64,000 bases of DNA, taken from positions 846,824 through 910,823 of the forward strand of contig JAQYWK010000002.1 in the NCBI GenBank assembly GCA_030145055.1, given 5' to 3'. The DNA is from Desulfovibrio sp. (GTDB lineage Bacteria; Desulfobacterota; Desulfovibrionia; Desulfovibrionales; Desulfovibrionaceae). The notes beneath the pieces were generated by a model. The model saw nothing but the letters and a program-made list of their open reading frames with translations, did no database searches and was not told the DNA's origin. This document shows, one piece after another, positions 53,650 to 62,690 of the stretch. The position numbers and the translations under genes are program-made. How positions within the stretch are numbered: position 1 is the stretch's first letter; every line of letters begins with the position of its first letter.

Positions 53650-55206
53650 TTAACGCTTCAGACCGATGGCAGTCTGGAGCAATGTATCTGCTGTAGTTAC
53701 GACTTTACTATTGGCCTGATATGCGGCCTGAATGATAATCAACTTGGTCATTTCTGAGGCTAAATCGACATTTGATGCTTCAAGCGAGTTTGAGACAACC
53801 GTCCCGAAACCAGCATTCCCGGCTGTTCCGATAATGGCTTCGCCCGAATCAGTTGTGGCATTAAAGAGATTGCTTCCATTTGCTACCAAACCATTTGGAT
53901 TGGTAAAATCGGCAAGTGCAAGCTGGTACAATTGAATGGTCTGACTATTTGAATAATTACCGCTGACTATACCATTTTCGTCTACATTTACTGAAAGTAA
54001 AGCCCCTGTAGCATAGCCGTCCTGACCCGCACTATAGGTGGCGGAAGAACTATCGCTGTAACTGGTCGTTGCTCCAGTGCTAAGATCTACCCCTTCAAAA
54101 GAAGGTAAATCTGAGTAATCCGTGGCCGCGGTTACATCCGCAAGAGACGTGACGGTTGACCCCGTTGACCATCCACCATTTGAGCCTACATCTGCACCGG
54201 GGTTCGACATACCAAAACTGAATGCGATATCCTGCCCTTCTGCACTTCCTGTGAAGTTCACATTCATTTCTGGGACACCGGAATCACTGAAAGAAGCTAA
54301 CTCCCAGTTCGACGGATCTTTCGCATTTGAAGAGACAGGAGTGTCAGTAAGAGTAAAAGAACTCATTGAGGTCATTTGACCTTCGGAATTAAATGTAAGC
54401 GTTCCAGTCATAAGCATCCCTGCTCCACTGGTCGTATTCATATCGATTCCATTAAATGTCCGCAGATCTTCTTCTGGATCGCAGGAAATCACATATTCCC
54501 AGACAATATTACCGTCCGAATCTACGCTGACGGGGTCCATATAAGTTGTGAGGTCATGCGAAGAGCCGTTTTCATCATAAATGGTCAACGATGATGAATA
54601 GCTATAACGAGAGTCATCCAAAGGAGGAGCTTCAGTTCCATCATACAAATCAAATTCAGAAGTATATGGATTAGACGTAATGGCACTATCTACACTCTGG
54701 GAATCAAGATTCATGGAAAGACTAACATCGCTGGTGGCCTTAGGCGGAGATTGTGACTGGTCCAGTACAATATCGGTCAGTGTACCAGAAGCAGTTCCAT
54801 TATTAACTTCCCAGCCCTGCACATTATTTCCGTAAGGATCTACAAGATTCCCATCCTTATCAAAATCAAAGTTTCCAGCTCTTGTATAATATGTAGAGCT
54901 GGTATCAGGATCAACTACGATGAAGTAACCCTCACCATTGAGCGCGACATTAGTAGCGGTGCTGGAAGTTTCATACGATCCTTGTGTGTAATCGGTATTA
55001 ACTGTCGCAACACCTGCTCCGTTACCAACCTGATCGCCACCGCTTCCAGTTGTAATCGTTGAATAAAAGACATCCTCAAACGTAGTATATGATCCTTTAA
55101 ATCCGACAGTACTTGAGTTTGCCAAGTTATTACTGACTACAGAAGTAGCCTGACTGTTCACATTAAGCCCCGAAATTCCAGTATATAATGAACTTGTGAG
55201 TCCCAT
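53650..55206 (-). CDS. flgE: Flagellar hook protein FlgE
   Basis: FlgE forms the hook. The 518 residues have the N-terminal block GISGLNVNSQATSVVSNNLA and the typical late EMTKLIIIQAAYQANSKVVT. Variable beta domains fill the middle, giving a longer hook protein than in E. coli (402). The ribosome site is AAGGAG. It follows flgD after 22 bases. Confidence 0.95.
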   Translation of the reverse strand: MGLTSSLYTGISGLNVNSQATSVVSNNLANSSTVGFKGSYTTFEDVFYSTITTGSGGDQVGNGAGVATVNTDYTQGSYETSSTATNVALNGEGYFIVVDPDTSSTYYTRAGNFDFDKDGNLVDPYGNNVQGWEVNNGTASGTLTDIVLDQSQSPPKATSDVSLSMNLDSQSVDSAITSNPYTSEFDLYDGTEAPPLDDSRYSYSSSLTIYDENGSSHDLTTYMDPVSVDSDGNIVWEYVISCDPEEDLRTFNGIDMNTTSGAGMLMTGTLTFNSEGQMTSMSSFTLTDTPVSSNAKDPSNWELASFSDSGVPEMNVNFTGSAEGQDIAFSFGMSNPGADVGSNGGWSTGSTVTSLADVTAATDYSDLPSFEGVDLSTGATTSYSDSSSATYSAGQDGYATGALLSVNVDENGIVSGNYSNSQTIQLYQLALADFTNPNGLVANGSNLFNATTDSGEAIIGTAGNAGFGTVVSNSLEASNVDLASEMTKLIIIQAAYQANSKVVTTADTLLQTAIGLKR

Positions 55207-55228
55207 TTAATTTCTCCTTTTATTAAAA

Positions 55229-55894
55229 TCAAAGCACTAAGGATACGTCTGCAAGAGCGACTTCTCTTCCGTCATCGAGGGTAAATTGGACACCGGATGT
55301 TCCCTGATTAACGGCCGTAACAGTTCCAACGGACGTGATTGAAACGCTCACGCTGGCACCGTTTTCATCGTAGGCCGTGGCATCGAGGTAGTAGGTCCCG
55401 TCCGAAGACAATTTTCCATCGGGATTAAGTTCATTCTGGCCGTACTGGGCCTGTGTGGTTGAAACATTTCTGAACTCTCTGGTGTCCACTATGTTTCCTT
55501 CTGAATCATAGATATTGATGCTGAGTAATGCGGCATCGTCGCCAAGTTGAAGGGAGACTTCTGATGCAACACCATCTTCGACCTCAACGACTCCTCCATC
55601 TGCAATCACATCCTGACCGAGGTAGTCGGAGCTGCTTATGGCAGAAATAGAGCTAAGCTGCTCAATAATGGTATCGAGACTTTCATTGGTCTGAGCCTGC
55701 TCATCCAACGAAGAATAAGCGGTCATTTGGTTAATCATTTCAGCATTATCAACAGGATTGGTCGGGTCCTGATATTCCATCTGAGTGGTGAGAAGTGTCA
55801 GGAAATCAACCTGAGTGAGGCTGGAACTGCTACTCGAGGTCTCAGCTGTGACTGCTGAATTTGGAGTTGTATAACTTACCCCTTCAATACTCAT
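55229..55894 (-). CDS. flgD: Hook assembly scaffold FlgD
   Basis: FlgD caps the hook during assembly. The 221 residues show the FlgD N-terminal block (DFLTLLTTQMEYQDPTNPVD, then MINQMTAYSSLDE) and a C-terminal FlgD-Ig-type region (YDSEGNIVDTREF, LSSDGTYYLDATAYDENG). It overlaps the sigma factor gene by four bases and is followed by flgE. Confidence 0.95.
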   Translation of the reverse strand: MSIEGVSYTTPNSAVTAETSSSSSSLTQVDFLTLLTTQMEYQDPTNPVDNAEMINQMTAYSSLDEQAQTNESLDTIIEQLSSISAISSSDYLGQDVIADGGVVEVEDGVASEVSLQLGDDAALLSINIYDSEGNIVDTREFRNVSTTQAQYGQNELNPDGKLSSDGTYYLDATAYDENGASVSVSITSVGTVTAVNQGTSGVQFTLDDGREVALADVSLVL

Positions 55895-56436
55895 GATACG
55901 ATCCTCCTTTCGCTTTCCGCTCCGAAGTAGCGGCGCAATTTTGTAATTGCCTGATGCTTGATGCTGCGAACTGTCTGTGGCGAAATGCCGAGCTGTTCCG
56001 CAACTTCAACAGCACGCAAATCTCCCCAGAAGATCATCTTGATCACTTGTGTTTGCCTCTCTGAAAGCATTCCTCTAGGGATTTTTATTGTATGACTGTG
56101 GACTTCTACGACTGATGGTTCAGTGTATTCATCTATAAGGAGTGTATTGCGATACATTTTGCGCATATAATCAATAGCAACAGATTTGCTAATAATGTAT
56201 AGCCATGTATTAAGTGAGCTTTTATCTGAAGAATACTTCTCAAGGTAATTGTTTTTAATTATCTTAAAAGCTACCTCTTGAAATATTTCGTCAACTTCAC
56301 ACTGTTTAATACAGTTAAACTTTGTCTTTAAAAAACTTCCAATATCATTTTTAATCTTAATATCGTTATCTTTAAAGAACTTATCAACATTAACTGCATT
56401 GCTTGGATCATATGTACTATGTGCATTTGCGTTCAT
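55891..56436 (-). CDS. Small sigma-70-family factor at the head of the flagellar operon
   Basis: This 181-residue protein has the two conserved parts of an ECF-type sigma factor. Region 2 (EVDEIFQEVAFKIIKNN, LNTWLYIISKSVAIDYMRK) contains the core-binding and -10-recognition helices. Region 4 (LSERQTQVIKMIFWGDLRAV, then EQLGISPQTVRSIKHQAITK) is the -35 helix-turn-helix. No anti-sigma factor gene is adjacent. Coupled by ATGA to flgD, it probably directs expression of hook or late flagellar genes. It is too short for classical FliA, which also has region 3. Confidence 0.85.
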   Translation of the reverse strand: MNANAHSTYDPSNAVNVDKFFKDNDIKIKNDIGSFLKTKFNCIKQCEVDEIFQEVAFKIIKNNYLEKYSSDKSSLNTWLYIISKSVAIDYMRKMYRNTLLIDEYTEPSVVEVHSHTIKIPRGMLSERQTQVIKMIFWGDLRAVEVAEQLGISPQTVRSIKHQAITKLRRYFGAESERRIVS

Positions 56437-56459
56437 AGCTCCTCCTATGCGTATAAGAG

Positions 56460-56475
56460 AGCAACTAGTGAACCG
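56460..56475 (-). promoter_or_regulatory. Possible sigma-54 promoter of the sigma factor-flgDE operon
   Basis: The minus strand reads CGGTTCACTAGTTGCT, with the -24 GG and -12 TTGCT in correct spacing, but the -24 element is imperfect. The leader would be only about 14 bases. Confidence 0.45.
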
Positions 56476-56826
56476 TAATACATTAATACAATATTATTTA
56501 TTGTTCATATCGAGGTAAGATAAATCGAAGTTTTGTTAAAAACCTAAAGTAGTAATAAAGGATTCGGCGTGAAAATTAATAGTTCTTAATCGTAATTCTC
56601 AGAATAATTAGTTCAACAATTAAAACCGTCATTTTTTTGATTAAAGTGGAAAAATATGCCCTAAAACAACCACACCACTAAACCAAAAGTGTTATAAACA
56701 AAGGGATAGCGGCAAATATTGCTGGAGTTAAATATGGCAAACTTGAGTTCAACGATATTATCTTTGGGTGACACCTAAAATATTGCCTTGAACCCAATAG
56801 ATCAGTAGACAGGGGGGGCGATTTGA
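56476..56826. other. AT-rich intergenic region between the sigma factor gene and flagellin terminator
   Basis: No ORF with coding character is visible. It should hold upstream activator sites for the flagellar operon; none was identified. Confidence 0.5.
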
Positions 56827-56855
56827 CAAAAAAAAGACCCGGATAAACCGGGTCT
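56827..56855 (-). terminator. Flagellin terminator
   Basis: On the minus strand, AGACCCGG-N5-CCGGGTCT is followed by eight or more Ts. A strong Rho-independent terminator 32 bases past the flagellin stop. Confidence 0.9.
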
Positions 56856-56886
56856 AGATCTTGCCACTAAGCCTTTTTGAAGAGAG

Positions 56887-57744
56887 CTAACCAATAAGGC
56901 TAAGAGCCATCTGTGGCAGAGAATTTGCTTGTGAAAGCATTGATACAGCAGACTGGGTAATGATCTGCTGCTTTGAGTAGTTGGTCATCTCAGTAGCAAC
57001 GTCCACATCTGAAATCTGAGATTCGGCAGACTGAAGATTTTCTGCCTGAATTTCCAAGTTAGAGATCGTCGCGCCGAGTCTATTCTCAAGGGCACCAAGA
57101 TTCGCTCTGATCTTATCCTTGGATATGATCGCGTTATCAAGAGCTTCAAGCGCGGCCTGAGCCTGCTCCTGAGTAGAAACAGTGAAACCGGCCCCGTCGG
57201 TACTCTGGTTACCGATTCCAAGAGAAGAGGCTGTGCAATTACCTATTTCCACGCTGTACTTATCTTCTGCGGAATCATTACCTGTTCCAAAGTGAATAAC
57301 CATGGCGGAATCACCATCAAGGTTTCCATTAAGAAGATGGATTCCATTGAAATCAGTAGCACTCGCAATTCGGGTGATTTCCGAAGCCATAGCCTGATAC
57401 TCCTGATCAATTAAGGCACGCTGATCTGAAGTATATGTTCCGGTTGAGGCCTGTTCTGCCAATTCCTTCATGCGGATGAGCTTTTCATCTACAACAGAAA
57501 GTGCGCCGTCAGCGGTCTGAATCATTGAAATACCATCGTTGGCATTTCTTACGCCCTGACTGAGAGTCGTGATGTCAGAACGCATAAGCTCGCGAACGGC
57601 AAGCCCTGCGGCATCATCAGCCGCCGAGTTAATTCTCAGACCAGACGCCATCTTTTCTGTAGACTTACCTAATGCACCGTATGCATTATTAAGGTGACGA
57701 GCTGCTGAATTAGCCATTGTGTTGTTGTTAATTACTAATGACAT
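56887..57744 (-). CDS. fliC: Flagellin
   Basis: This 285-residue flagellin has conserved ends. The N-terminus has SAARHLNNAYGALGKSTEKM and SGLRINSAADDAAGLAV, and the C-terminus has NYSKQQIITQSAVSMLSQAN. The central variable domain is short. The ATG at 57744 has GGAGG upstream; a longer frame adds 12 residues without support. It forms its own unit with a terminator, apart from the hook operon. No sigma-28 or sigma-54 promoter was found with confidence; a palindromic GACCAATGA/TCATTTGGTC lies in the likely leader (57783-57806). Confidence 0.94.
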   Translation of the reverse strand: MSLVINNNTMANSAARHLNNAYGALGKSTEKMASGLRINSAADDAAGLAVRELMRSDITTLSQGVRNANDGISMIQTADGALSVVDEKLIRMKELAEQASTGTYTSDQRALIDQEYQAMASEITRIASATDFNGIHLLNGNLDGDSAMVIHFGTGNDSAEDKYSVEIGNCTASSLGIGNQSTDGAGFTVSTQEQAQAALEALDNAIISKDKIRANLGALENRLGATISNLEIQAENLQSAESQISDVDVATEMTNYSKQQIITQSAVSMLSQANSLPQMALSLIG

Positions 57745-57907
57745 AAAAACCTCCGTGTTTATTTGTACATCCATGCACAAAAGACCAATGACCGATTCAT
57801 TTGGTCCTCATGCATAATTATACGTGGCAAACATGCAGAACGTTCATGTCTATTTTTTGTTATTTTACATTCAGTTTTTTGACCGCTTTAGTTTTGTATA
57901 GAGAGCC

Positions 57908-57978
57908 TTAACATTTCTTAAGGTTCTTAACATTTTTTAACATTAAACATTTATGCTTATTCCTTCTAAACATTTATG
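57908..57978. promoter_or_regulatory. Repeated TTAACAT elements upstream of the OmpR-type regulator gene
   Basis: TTAACAT occurs at 57908, 57927 and 57937. AAACATTTATG occurs twice, at 57945 and 57968. Direct repeats of this kind are typical for OmpR-family binding, so autoregulation of the downstream operon is likely. Confidence 0.5.
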
Positions 57979-57998
57979 GTGCATGAAGGAGAACAACC

Positions 57999-58706
57999 AT
58001 GACCAAAATATTATTAATTGATGACGACCCGGAACTTGGCGAACTTTTAGGTACTTACCTAGGGGACGAAGGCTACACTCTGCACACAGAGTGCAACGCA
58101 TCCGAAGGGTTAAAAATATTTCGCAATGAAAGCTTCGACCTTATTCTACTAGATATTATCCTTCCTGATATCAGCGGCTTAAGCGTGCTTGATATCATCC
58201 GTTCCAAATCCAACGTGCCCGTTATCATGCTCACAGGTAAAGGTGATGAGGTCGATAGAGTAGTAGGTCTCGAGATGGGGGCTGACGACTACATTTGTAA
58301 ACCTTTTCAGCTGAGAGAACTGCTTGCGCGCATGCGGGCAGCACTTCGCAGATGCGCCATGGTAACCGAGGATTCAAAAAAATCTGCAGGCTCAAGCCGA
58401 GGTAAGATTGCAGTTGGAGGCATTGAGGTTAATCTGGATTCGCAATCAATCCTGATTGACGGAGTAGACACCCACTTCACCGCCGCAGAATTCAGCATAA
58501 TTGAACACCTGTCAGCAAGCTGCGGCACATTAGTTGAACGTGATGAGCTCATGGAAATAGCTTTGGGACGAACAGTCGATTTTGACGACTATGTACTAAA
58601 TGTTCACATGAGCAACCTGCGCCGCAAAATTGGTGAATCCATTAGCATCAAAACAATTCGCGGCCGTGGTTATATGATGACAGCTAAAAATCAGGCTGAT
58701 GCATGA
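57999..58706 (+). CDS. OmpR-family response regulator
   Basis: This 235-residue regulator has a receiver (D8-D10, phosphoacceptor D52 in LILLDIILPDISG, then MLTGKGDEVDRV) and a winged-helix DNA-binding domain (VDDYVLNVHMSNLRRKIGES adapted as FDDYVLNVHMSNLRRKI, IRGRGYMM). It starts an operon with a TonB receptor, a YfiR-like protein and a histidine kinase, with ATGA overlap to the next gene. The kinase encoded three genes downstream is its probable partner. Confidence 0.93.
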   Translation: MTKILLIDDDPELGELLGTYLGDEGYTLHTECNASEGLKIFRNESFDLILLDIILPDISGLSVLDIIRSKSNVPVIMLTGKGDEVDRVVGLEMGADDYICKPFQLRELLARMRAALRRCAMVTEDSKKSAGSSRGKIAVGGIEVNLDSQSILIDGVDTHFTAAEFSIIEHLSASCGTLVERDELMEIALGRTVDFDDYVLNVHMSNLRRKIGESISIKTIRGRGYMMTAKNQADA

Positions 58707-60634
58707 TCCTTTTCCGCAAGGCAATCTTTGCCTTTTTCTTTTTATCCCTTTTTATATCAGGAGGAATACTACCCTTCTATGCCGAAGCGGCAGAACCAGA
58801 TTCTTCTTCGCTTGAACAATTAGATCTTGAAGGGCTTTTAGATGTAGAAGTAATCTCCCCGACAAGCAGAAAACAATCGCTCGAGAACATTGCCGGATCT
58901 TACACAATCCTCACCGAAGAAGACATAAAAGCTAGCGGTGCCATGTCTGTTCCTGAAGCATTACGAGTTGTACCGGGCGTTCTAGTCACTCGCATGGACA
59001 CGAACAAATGGGCTATTGGAATTCGCGGATTTAACGGGATGTTCAATAGCAAACAGCTCATTCTTATTGATAACCGCCCGATAACATCTCCATTCTATTC
59101 AGAAGTAATCTGGTCAAATAATGATCTGCCTATTGAGCTCGTGAAGAGAATTGAAGTTATTCGCGGCCCTTGGACGAGTCTGTGGGGATCAGAGTCTTTG
59201 AACGGTGTAATCAAAATCATCACCAAATCAGCTGAAGAAATGAAAGGGACTCAAAGTGTCACGGTAGTCGGGACTGATGGCGTAAACCAGATGATTCGGC
59301 AAGGCGGAGAGATATTGGGTGATGGCGACTTTATGGTCTACGCGAAAGGTGGCTATGAAGCGGGAAAATCATATAAAGTTAAAGGTGAATCTCACAAAGG
59401 ATCACGCGATTTAGTAAAAGGAGCCGCAGGCTTCAGATCAGATTGGCAGAATGCATTCACCGACCAGCTCACTGTTCAAGGAGATATTTCAGCATCATCC
59501 ATTACAGAGAAATCACCTCCGGGAACGCCCTTTTCAGCGGATAGAGATAAGAAAGAATATGGGGGTTACGCCCAGTTCACATGGGACCGTGCCACCGGAA
59601 TAGATTCAGGAATGCAGTTCCGTACATCTTATACCCGCTCCGCAACGACCTTCGATGATCTCGACGGAATATCAAACACCGTTGATGCTGAATTTCTATA
59701 TTCTGCCGAGCAATTCGGAATACACCTCATGACATTTGGTGCCGGGGGACGCTATTTCTGGGATTCATTTGATCAAGGCAAACACGTTAAAGTCCACAAT
59801 GACAAGTTCAGCCGCATGGATGTCAGCGCTTTCGCTCAAGACAAAATGACTCTGATCGAGGAAAGTCTTTTCCTCACACTAGGCTTAAAACTGGATTACT
59901 CAGGAAAAGGTAAATTATCTCCCCAAGCAACAGCCAGACTTCTCTATACTGCGGAGGAGGACGAATATTGGCTAGCCGCGTCACGTGCAACCAAAACTCC
60001 AAGCAACTGGGCCAGAGAGGGCCGTTACGAAGTCAGGTTCCGCGATAAGAGGTACGAAGTTGATGCAACTGGCGGCCTTGATTCTGAAGAACTGACTTCA
60101 CTTGAAGCCGGTTATCGTAGAATTTTCAGTGACAATCTTAAATTTGACCTTTCACTCTATTTCAACAGTTATGACAAGCTGTTAACTCTCAGCTATGATG
60201 AAGACACAAGAATTGCGACACCAACCAGTTCGCTTTGTGGGCTAACCTACGGAACAGAAGCCTCCATTGACTGGAAAGCCCTTCCAAGACTGACATTGCG
60301 CCCTTCGGTCAGCTTATCCAACCAAGATTTCACAGGGTCATCCATCAACAGCCCCGGCTTTTCTCCTCCGCTCAACAGCCCCATTTATGACCTCAGACTC
60401 CAAGCCCTAATTGACCTTGCTGACAACTGGGATCTTGATCTTTTCGGTTCCTACCTGAACAGTATGGACAACACAGAACTAACCACCGGTTTCAGACTTG
60501 ATACCCGTCTGGCATGGCGTCCCGTACCAAATTTATCTCTTGAGCTAATCGGCTCATCCCTCCTCTCTCCCGTGACTGAAGGTAACTTCACCACCGAACC
60601 TTCAGGTTCATTGAGAGTTATATGGAACTTCTAG
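58703..60634 (+). CDS. TonB-dependent outer-membrane receptor
   Basis: This 643-residue protein has an N-terminal signal segment (IFAFFFLSLFISGGILPFY). A plug domain follows (about 50-165: GSYTILTEEDIKASGAMSVP, IRGFNGMFNSKQLILID, RIEVIRGPWTSLWGSESLNG), then a beta-barrel ending in an aromatic residue (VIWNF). The plug resembles that of vitamin B12 or siderophore receptors. It overlaps the regulator by ATGA and the YfiR-like gene by 13 bases. The ligand is unknown. Confidence 0.93.
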   Translation: MILFRKAIFAFFFLSLFISGGILPFYAEAAEPDSSSLEQLDLEGLLDVEVISPTSRKQSLENIAGSYTILTEEDIKASGAMSVPEALRVVPGVLVTRMDTNKWAIGIRGFNGMFNSKQLILIDNRPITSPFYSEVIWSNNDLPIELVKRIEVIRGPWTSLWGSESLNGVIKIITKSAEEMKGTQSVTVVGTDGVNQMIRQGGEILGDGDFMVYAKGGYEAGKSYKVKGESHKGSRDLVKGAAGFRSDWQNAFTDQLTVQGDISASSITEKSPPGTPFSADRDKKEYGGYAQFTWDRATGIDSGMQFRTSYTRSATTFDDLDGISNTVDAEFLYSAEQFGIHLMTFGAGGRYFWDSFDQGKHVKVHNDKFSRMDVSAFAQDKMTLIEESLFLTLGLKLDYSGKGKLSPQATARLLYTAEEDEYWLAASRATKTPSNWAREGRYEVRFRDKRYEVDATGGLDSEELTSLEAGYRRIFSDNLKFDLSLYFNSYDKLLTLSYDEDTRIATPTSSLCGLTYGTEASIDWKALPRLTLRPSVSLSNQDFTGSSINSPGFSPPLNSPIYDLRLQALIDLADNWDLDLFGSYLNSMDNTELTTGFRLDTRLAWRPVPNLSLELIGSSLLSPVTEGNFTTEPSGSLRVIWNF

Positions 60635-61182
60635 GCAACCATAAAATCCTGAAGCCGATTATTACGGCGTTCCTTGCGATCATGATTCTAATGTCATCCT
60701 CAATAGCAATGGGAGCAGACACAAAAATAACTGCAACGAAGACACAGCTTCGCGCGCTGTTCATTCAAAAAATACCTAAATATGTTCTGTGGCCTGAGCA
60801 AGAAGACCCGGCCAAAGACTCAAAAGAAGGCACCCCGTATACCGTTGCAACCATTGATAAAGAATCACTGCTTCCATATTTCAATAAGCCGGAATCCTTT
60901 AAGCTGGTACGCTGGCCCGTTGCGAATTGTCAGGTGCTTTTCCTTGACAGCAAAAACCCGCGTGTAATAGCGGCAATTATACAGCGGGTAAAAGACAAAC
61001 CCATCCTAACCATCGGGCAAAATCCCGACTTCATGCGCATGGGTGGAATCATTAACTTTGTGGAGTCCGGTTCAAGGATGAAGCTGCAAGTAAATATTTG
61101 CGCAGCACGTAAAGCAGGACTTACCATCAGTTCAAAACTACTTAAACTTTCTGAGATATATTGTGGAGATGAAAAAGAATGA
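60622..61182 (+). CDS. YfiR-like periplasmic protein
   Basis: This 186-residue protein has a signal peptide (ILKPIITAFLAIMILMSSSI) and a YfiR (DUF4154) domain: ALFIQKIPKYVLWPEQ, CQVLFLDS, PILTIGQNPDFMRMGGIINF. In Pseudomonas, YfiR binds the periplasmic part of YfiN, a diguanylate cyclase, and inhibits it. Here the neighbour with the matching sensor domain is a histidine kinase. The gene overlaps the kinase start by four bases. Confidence 0.88.
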   Translation: MELLGNHKILKPIITAFLAIMILMSSSIAMGADTKITATKTQLRALFIQKIPKYVLWPEQEDPAKDSKEGTPYTVATIDKESLLPYFNKPESFKLVRWPVANCQVLFLDSKNPRVIAAIIQRVKDKPILTIGQNPDFMRMGGIINFVESGSRMKLQVNICAARKAGLTISSKLLKLSEIYCGDEKE

Positions 61183-62690
61183 TTGGCTTCCAGAATAGTA
61201 TTGGGCGCAAGATAGGCGCGGCAATTCTGGGGACAACCGTTTCCGCACTTGTCTTGACCATGACGCTTAATATTGCCTCATTTTTCCATTCATATAGGCA
61301 AGCAACTGTACAGAAAGCTAATGGGCTCGCTAAAATAATGGCGACATCTACCATTTCCGCACTTGACTTTAATGACCCTGATTCGGCCAAAGAAATCCTT
61401 GATTCAATTTCACTAATCACAAATATTGTTGGCGCCACAATCTTTATGCCTTCGGGAGATATATTTGCATCATTCGGCACAAAAGCGAAATCGTTGCCCG
61501 TTCTAGATGATGGATCACAAGTTGAAATAAACACATTCATCGTGACTCAGCCCATTAAGTCCGGCAAGGACACTCTGGGCTATATTGTGCTCGAAGGAAC
61601 ATTCTCTGATCAAGGAGAATGGTTCTATCACAACCTTGCGACCTCGGGGTTGATACTCCTCGCGGTTTTAGCGGCGTGCATAATAGCAGCTAACCATTTT
61701 CGAAAAAAGATCACAAAACCTATCGCCCAATTGACAGCTGCGGTTAGGGAAATTTCAGAGAATAAGGATTATTCTAAACGCGTTGCTTACAAAAGTAAGG
61801 ATGAAATTGGTTATCTGGTTTCAGAATTCAATTCCATGCTCGGCAAAATTGAAACCCGCGATTCGTGGCTTAACAGTCACAGAGAAATGCTTGAAACAAT
61901 TGTTTCTCAGCGTACAAAAGAAGTTCGCGCCAAGCAGGGACAGTTAAAAGAAAAGAACACTCAGCTTATTAAACAGATTCACGAAAGACGCACCGCAGAA
62001 ATGATCCGCGAAGAAGTAGAACGTATCAATAGGCACGACCTGAAATCATCTCTCAATCTGGTAATCGGATATCCGGAACTACTGCTGAACAAAGGCAACC
62101 TGACTCCGGAACAGGGTAAATATATCAAGAGAATAGCAGCGGCAGGATATCGCATGCTCGACATGATTCAATTCCATCTGGAGATGTTTAAGATGGAGCA
62201 AGGGATATACACATTAAAAACCATGCCGGTCGATCTCATAGAAATGCTCTGTTCACTAGAAGAAGAAATGGCGTTATTGCTCAATCAATCAGAAGTGTCA
62301 CTCTCCATCATAATGAACAAAGAAGAGATAAACGGAGCAGAAGAAGTTCATATTAACGGGGAAATGGTTCTACTGCGGACAATGTTTAGAAATCTGATAA
62401 AAAACGGTGTGGAAGGATCTGTAAAAGGCGGGAAAGTCTCTATTGATATCGAAAGTGACGAATTATTTACGACTGTCAGCATAAGCAACAGCCTTCCTGT
62501 TCCAGCCGAGGTCCGCGGCAGATTTTTCAACAAATACGTAACAGCGGGCAAAGAAGACGGAACAGGACTCGGAACATACTCAGCAAACCTTATCGCAAAA
62601 ACTCACAATGCATCAATAAATATGGAAACATCTGATCAGACGGGTACGACTGTTTCTGCTAGATTTGCAGCTGTCACGATAGAGTCTTAA
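61179..62690 (+). CDS. CHASE8-like histidine kinase
   Basis: This 503-residue sensor kinase has a first membrane helix (about 10-31), a periplasmic CHASE8-like domain (KANGLAKIMATSTISALDFN, as in YfiN), a second helix (about 150-170), a HAMP domain and a coiled linker. The kinase core has H286 in RHDLKSSLNLVIGYPELLL, an N box (NLIKNGVEGS) and GTGLGTYSANLI. The N box is slightly unusual, with Gly for the usual Ala. YfiR probably controls its activity, and the partner is the OmpR-type regulator of the same operon. Convergent with tunR, overlapping by four bases. Confidence 0.9.
   Translation: MIGFQNSIGRKIGAAILGTTVSALVLTMTLNIASFFHSYRQATVQKANGLAKIMATSTISALDFNDPDSAKEILDSISLITNIVGATIFMPSGDIFASFGTKAKSLPVLDDGSQVEINTFIVTQPIKSGKDTLGYIVLEGTFSDQGEWFYHNLATSGLILLAVLAACIIAANHFRKKITKPIAQLTAAVREISENKDYSKRVAYKSKDEIGYLVSEFNSMLGKIETRDSWLNSHREMLETIVSQRTKEVRAKQGQLKEKNTQLIKQIHERRTAEMIREEVERINRHDLKSSLNLVIGYPELLLNKGNLTPEQGKYIKRIAAAGYRMLDMIQFHLEMFKMEQGIYTLKTMPVDLIEMLCSLEEEMALLLNQSEVSLSIIMNKEEINGAEEVHINGEMVLLRTMFRNLIKNGVEGSVKGGKVSIDIESDELFTTVSISNSLPVPAEVRGRFFNKYVTAGKEDGTGLGTYSANLIAKTHNASINMETSDQTGTTVSARFAAVTIES

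Noticed and set aside
57783-57850. A sigma-54 or sigma-28 promoter for flagellin
   Set aside because: Candidates such as TTGGTC...GTGC or TTGCCACG...ATGC have the wrong spacing, and no GCCGATA-type -10 was found on the correct strand.
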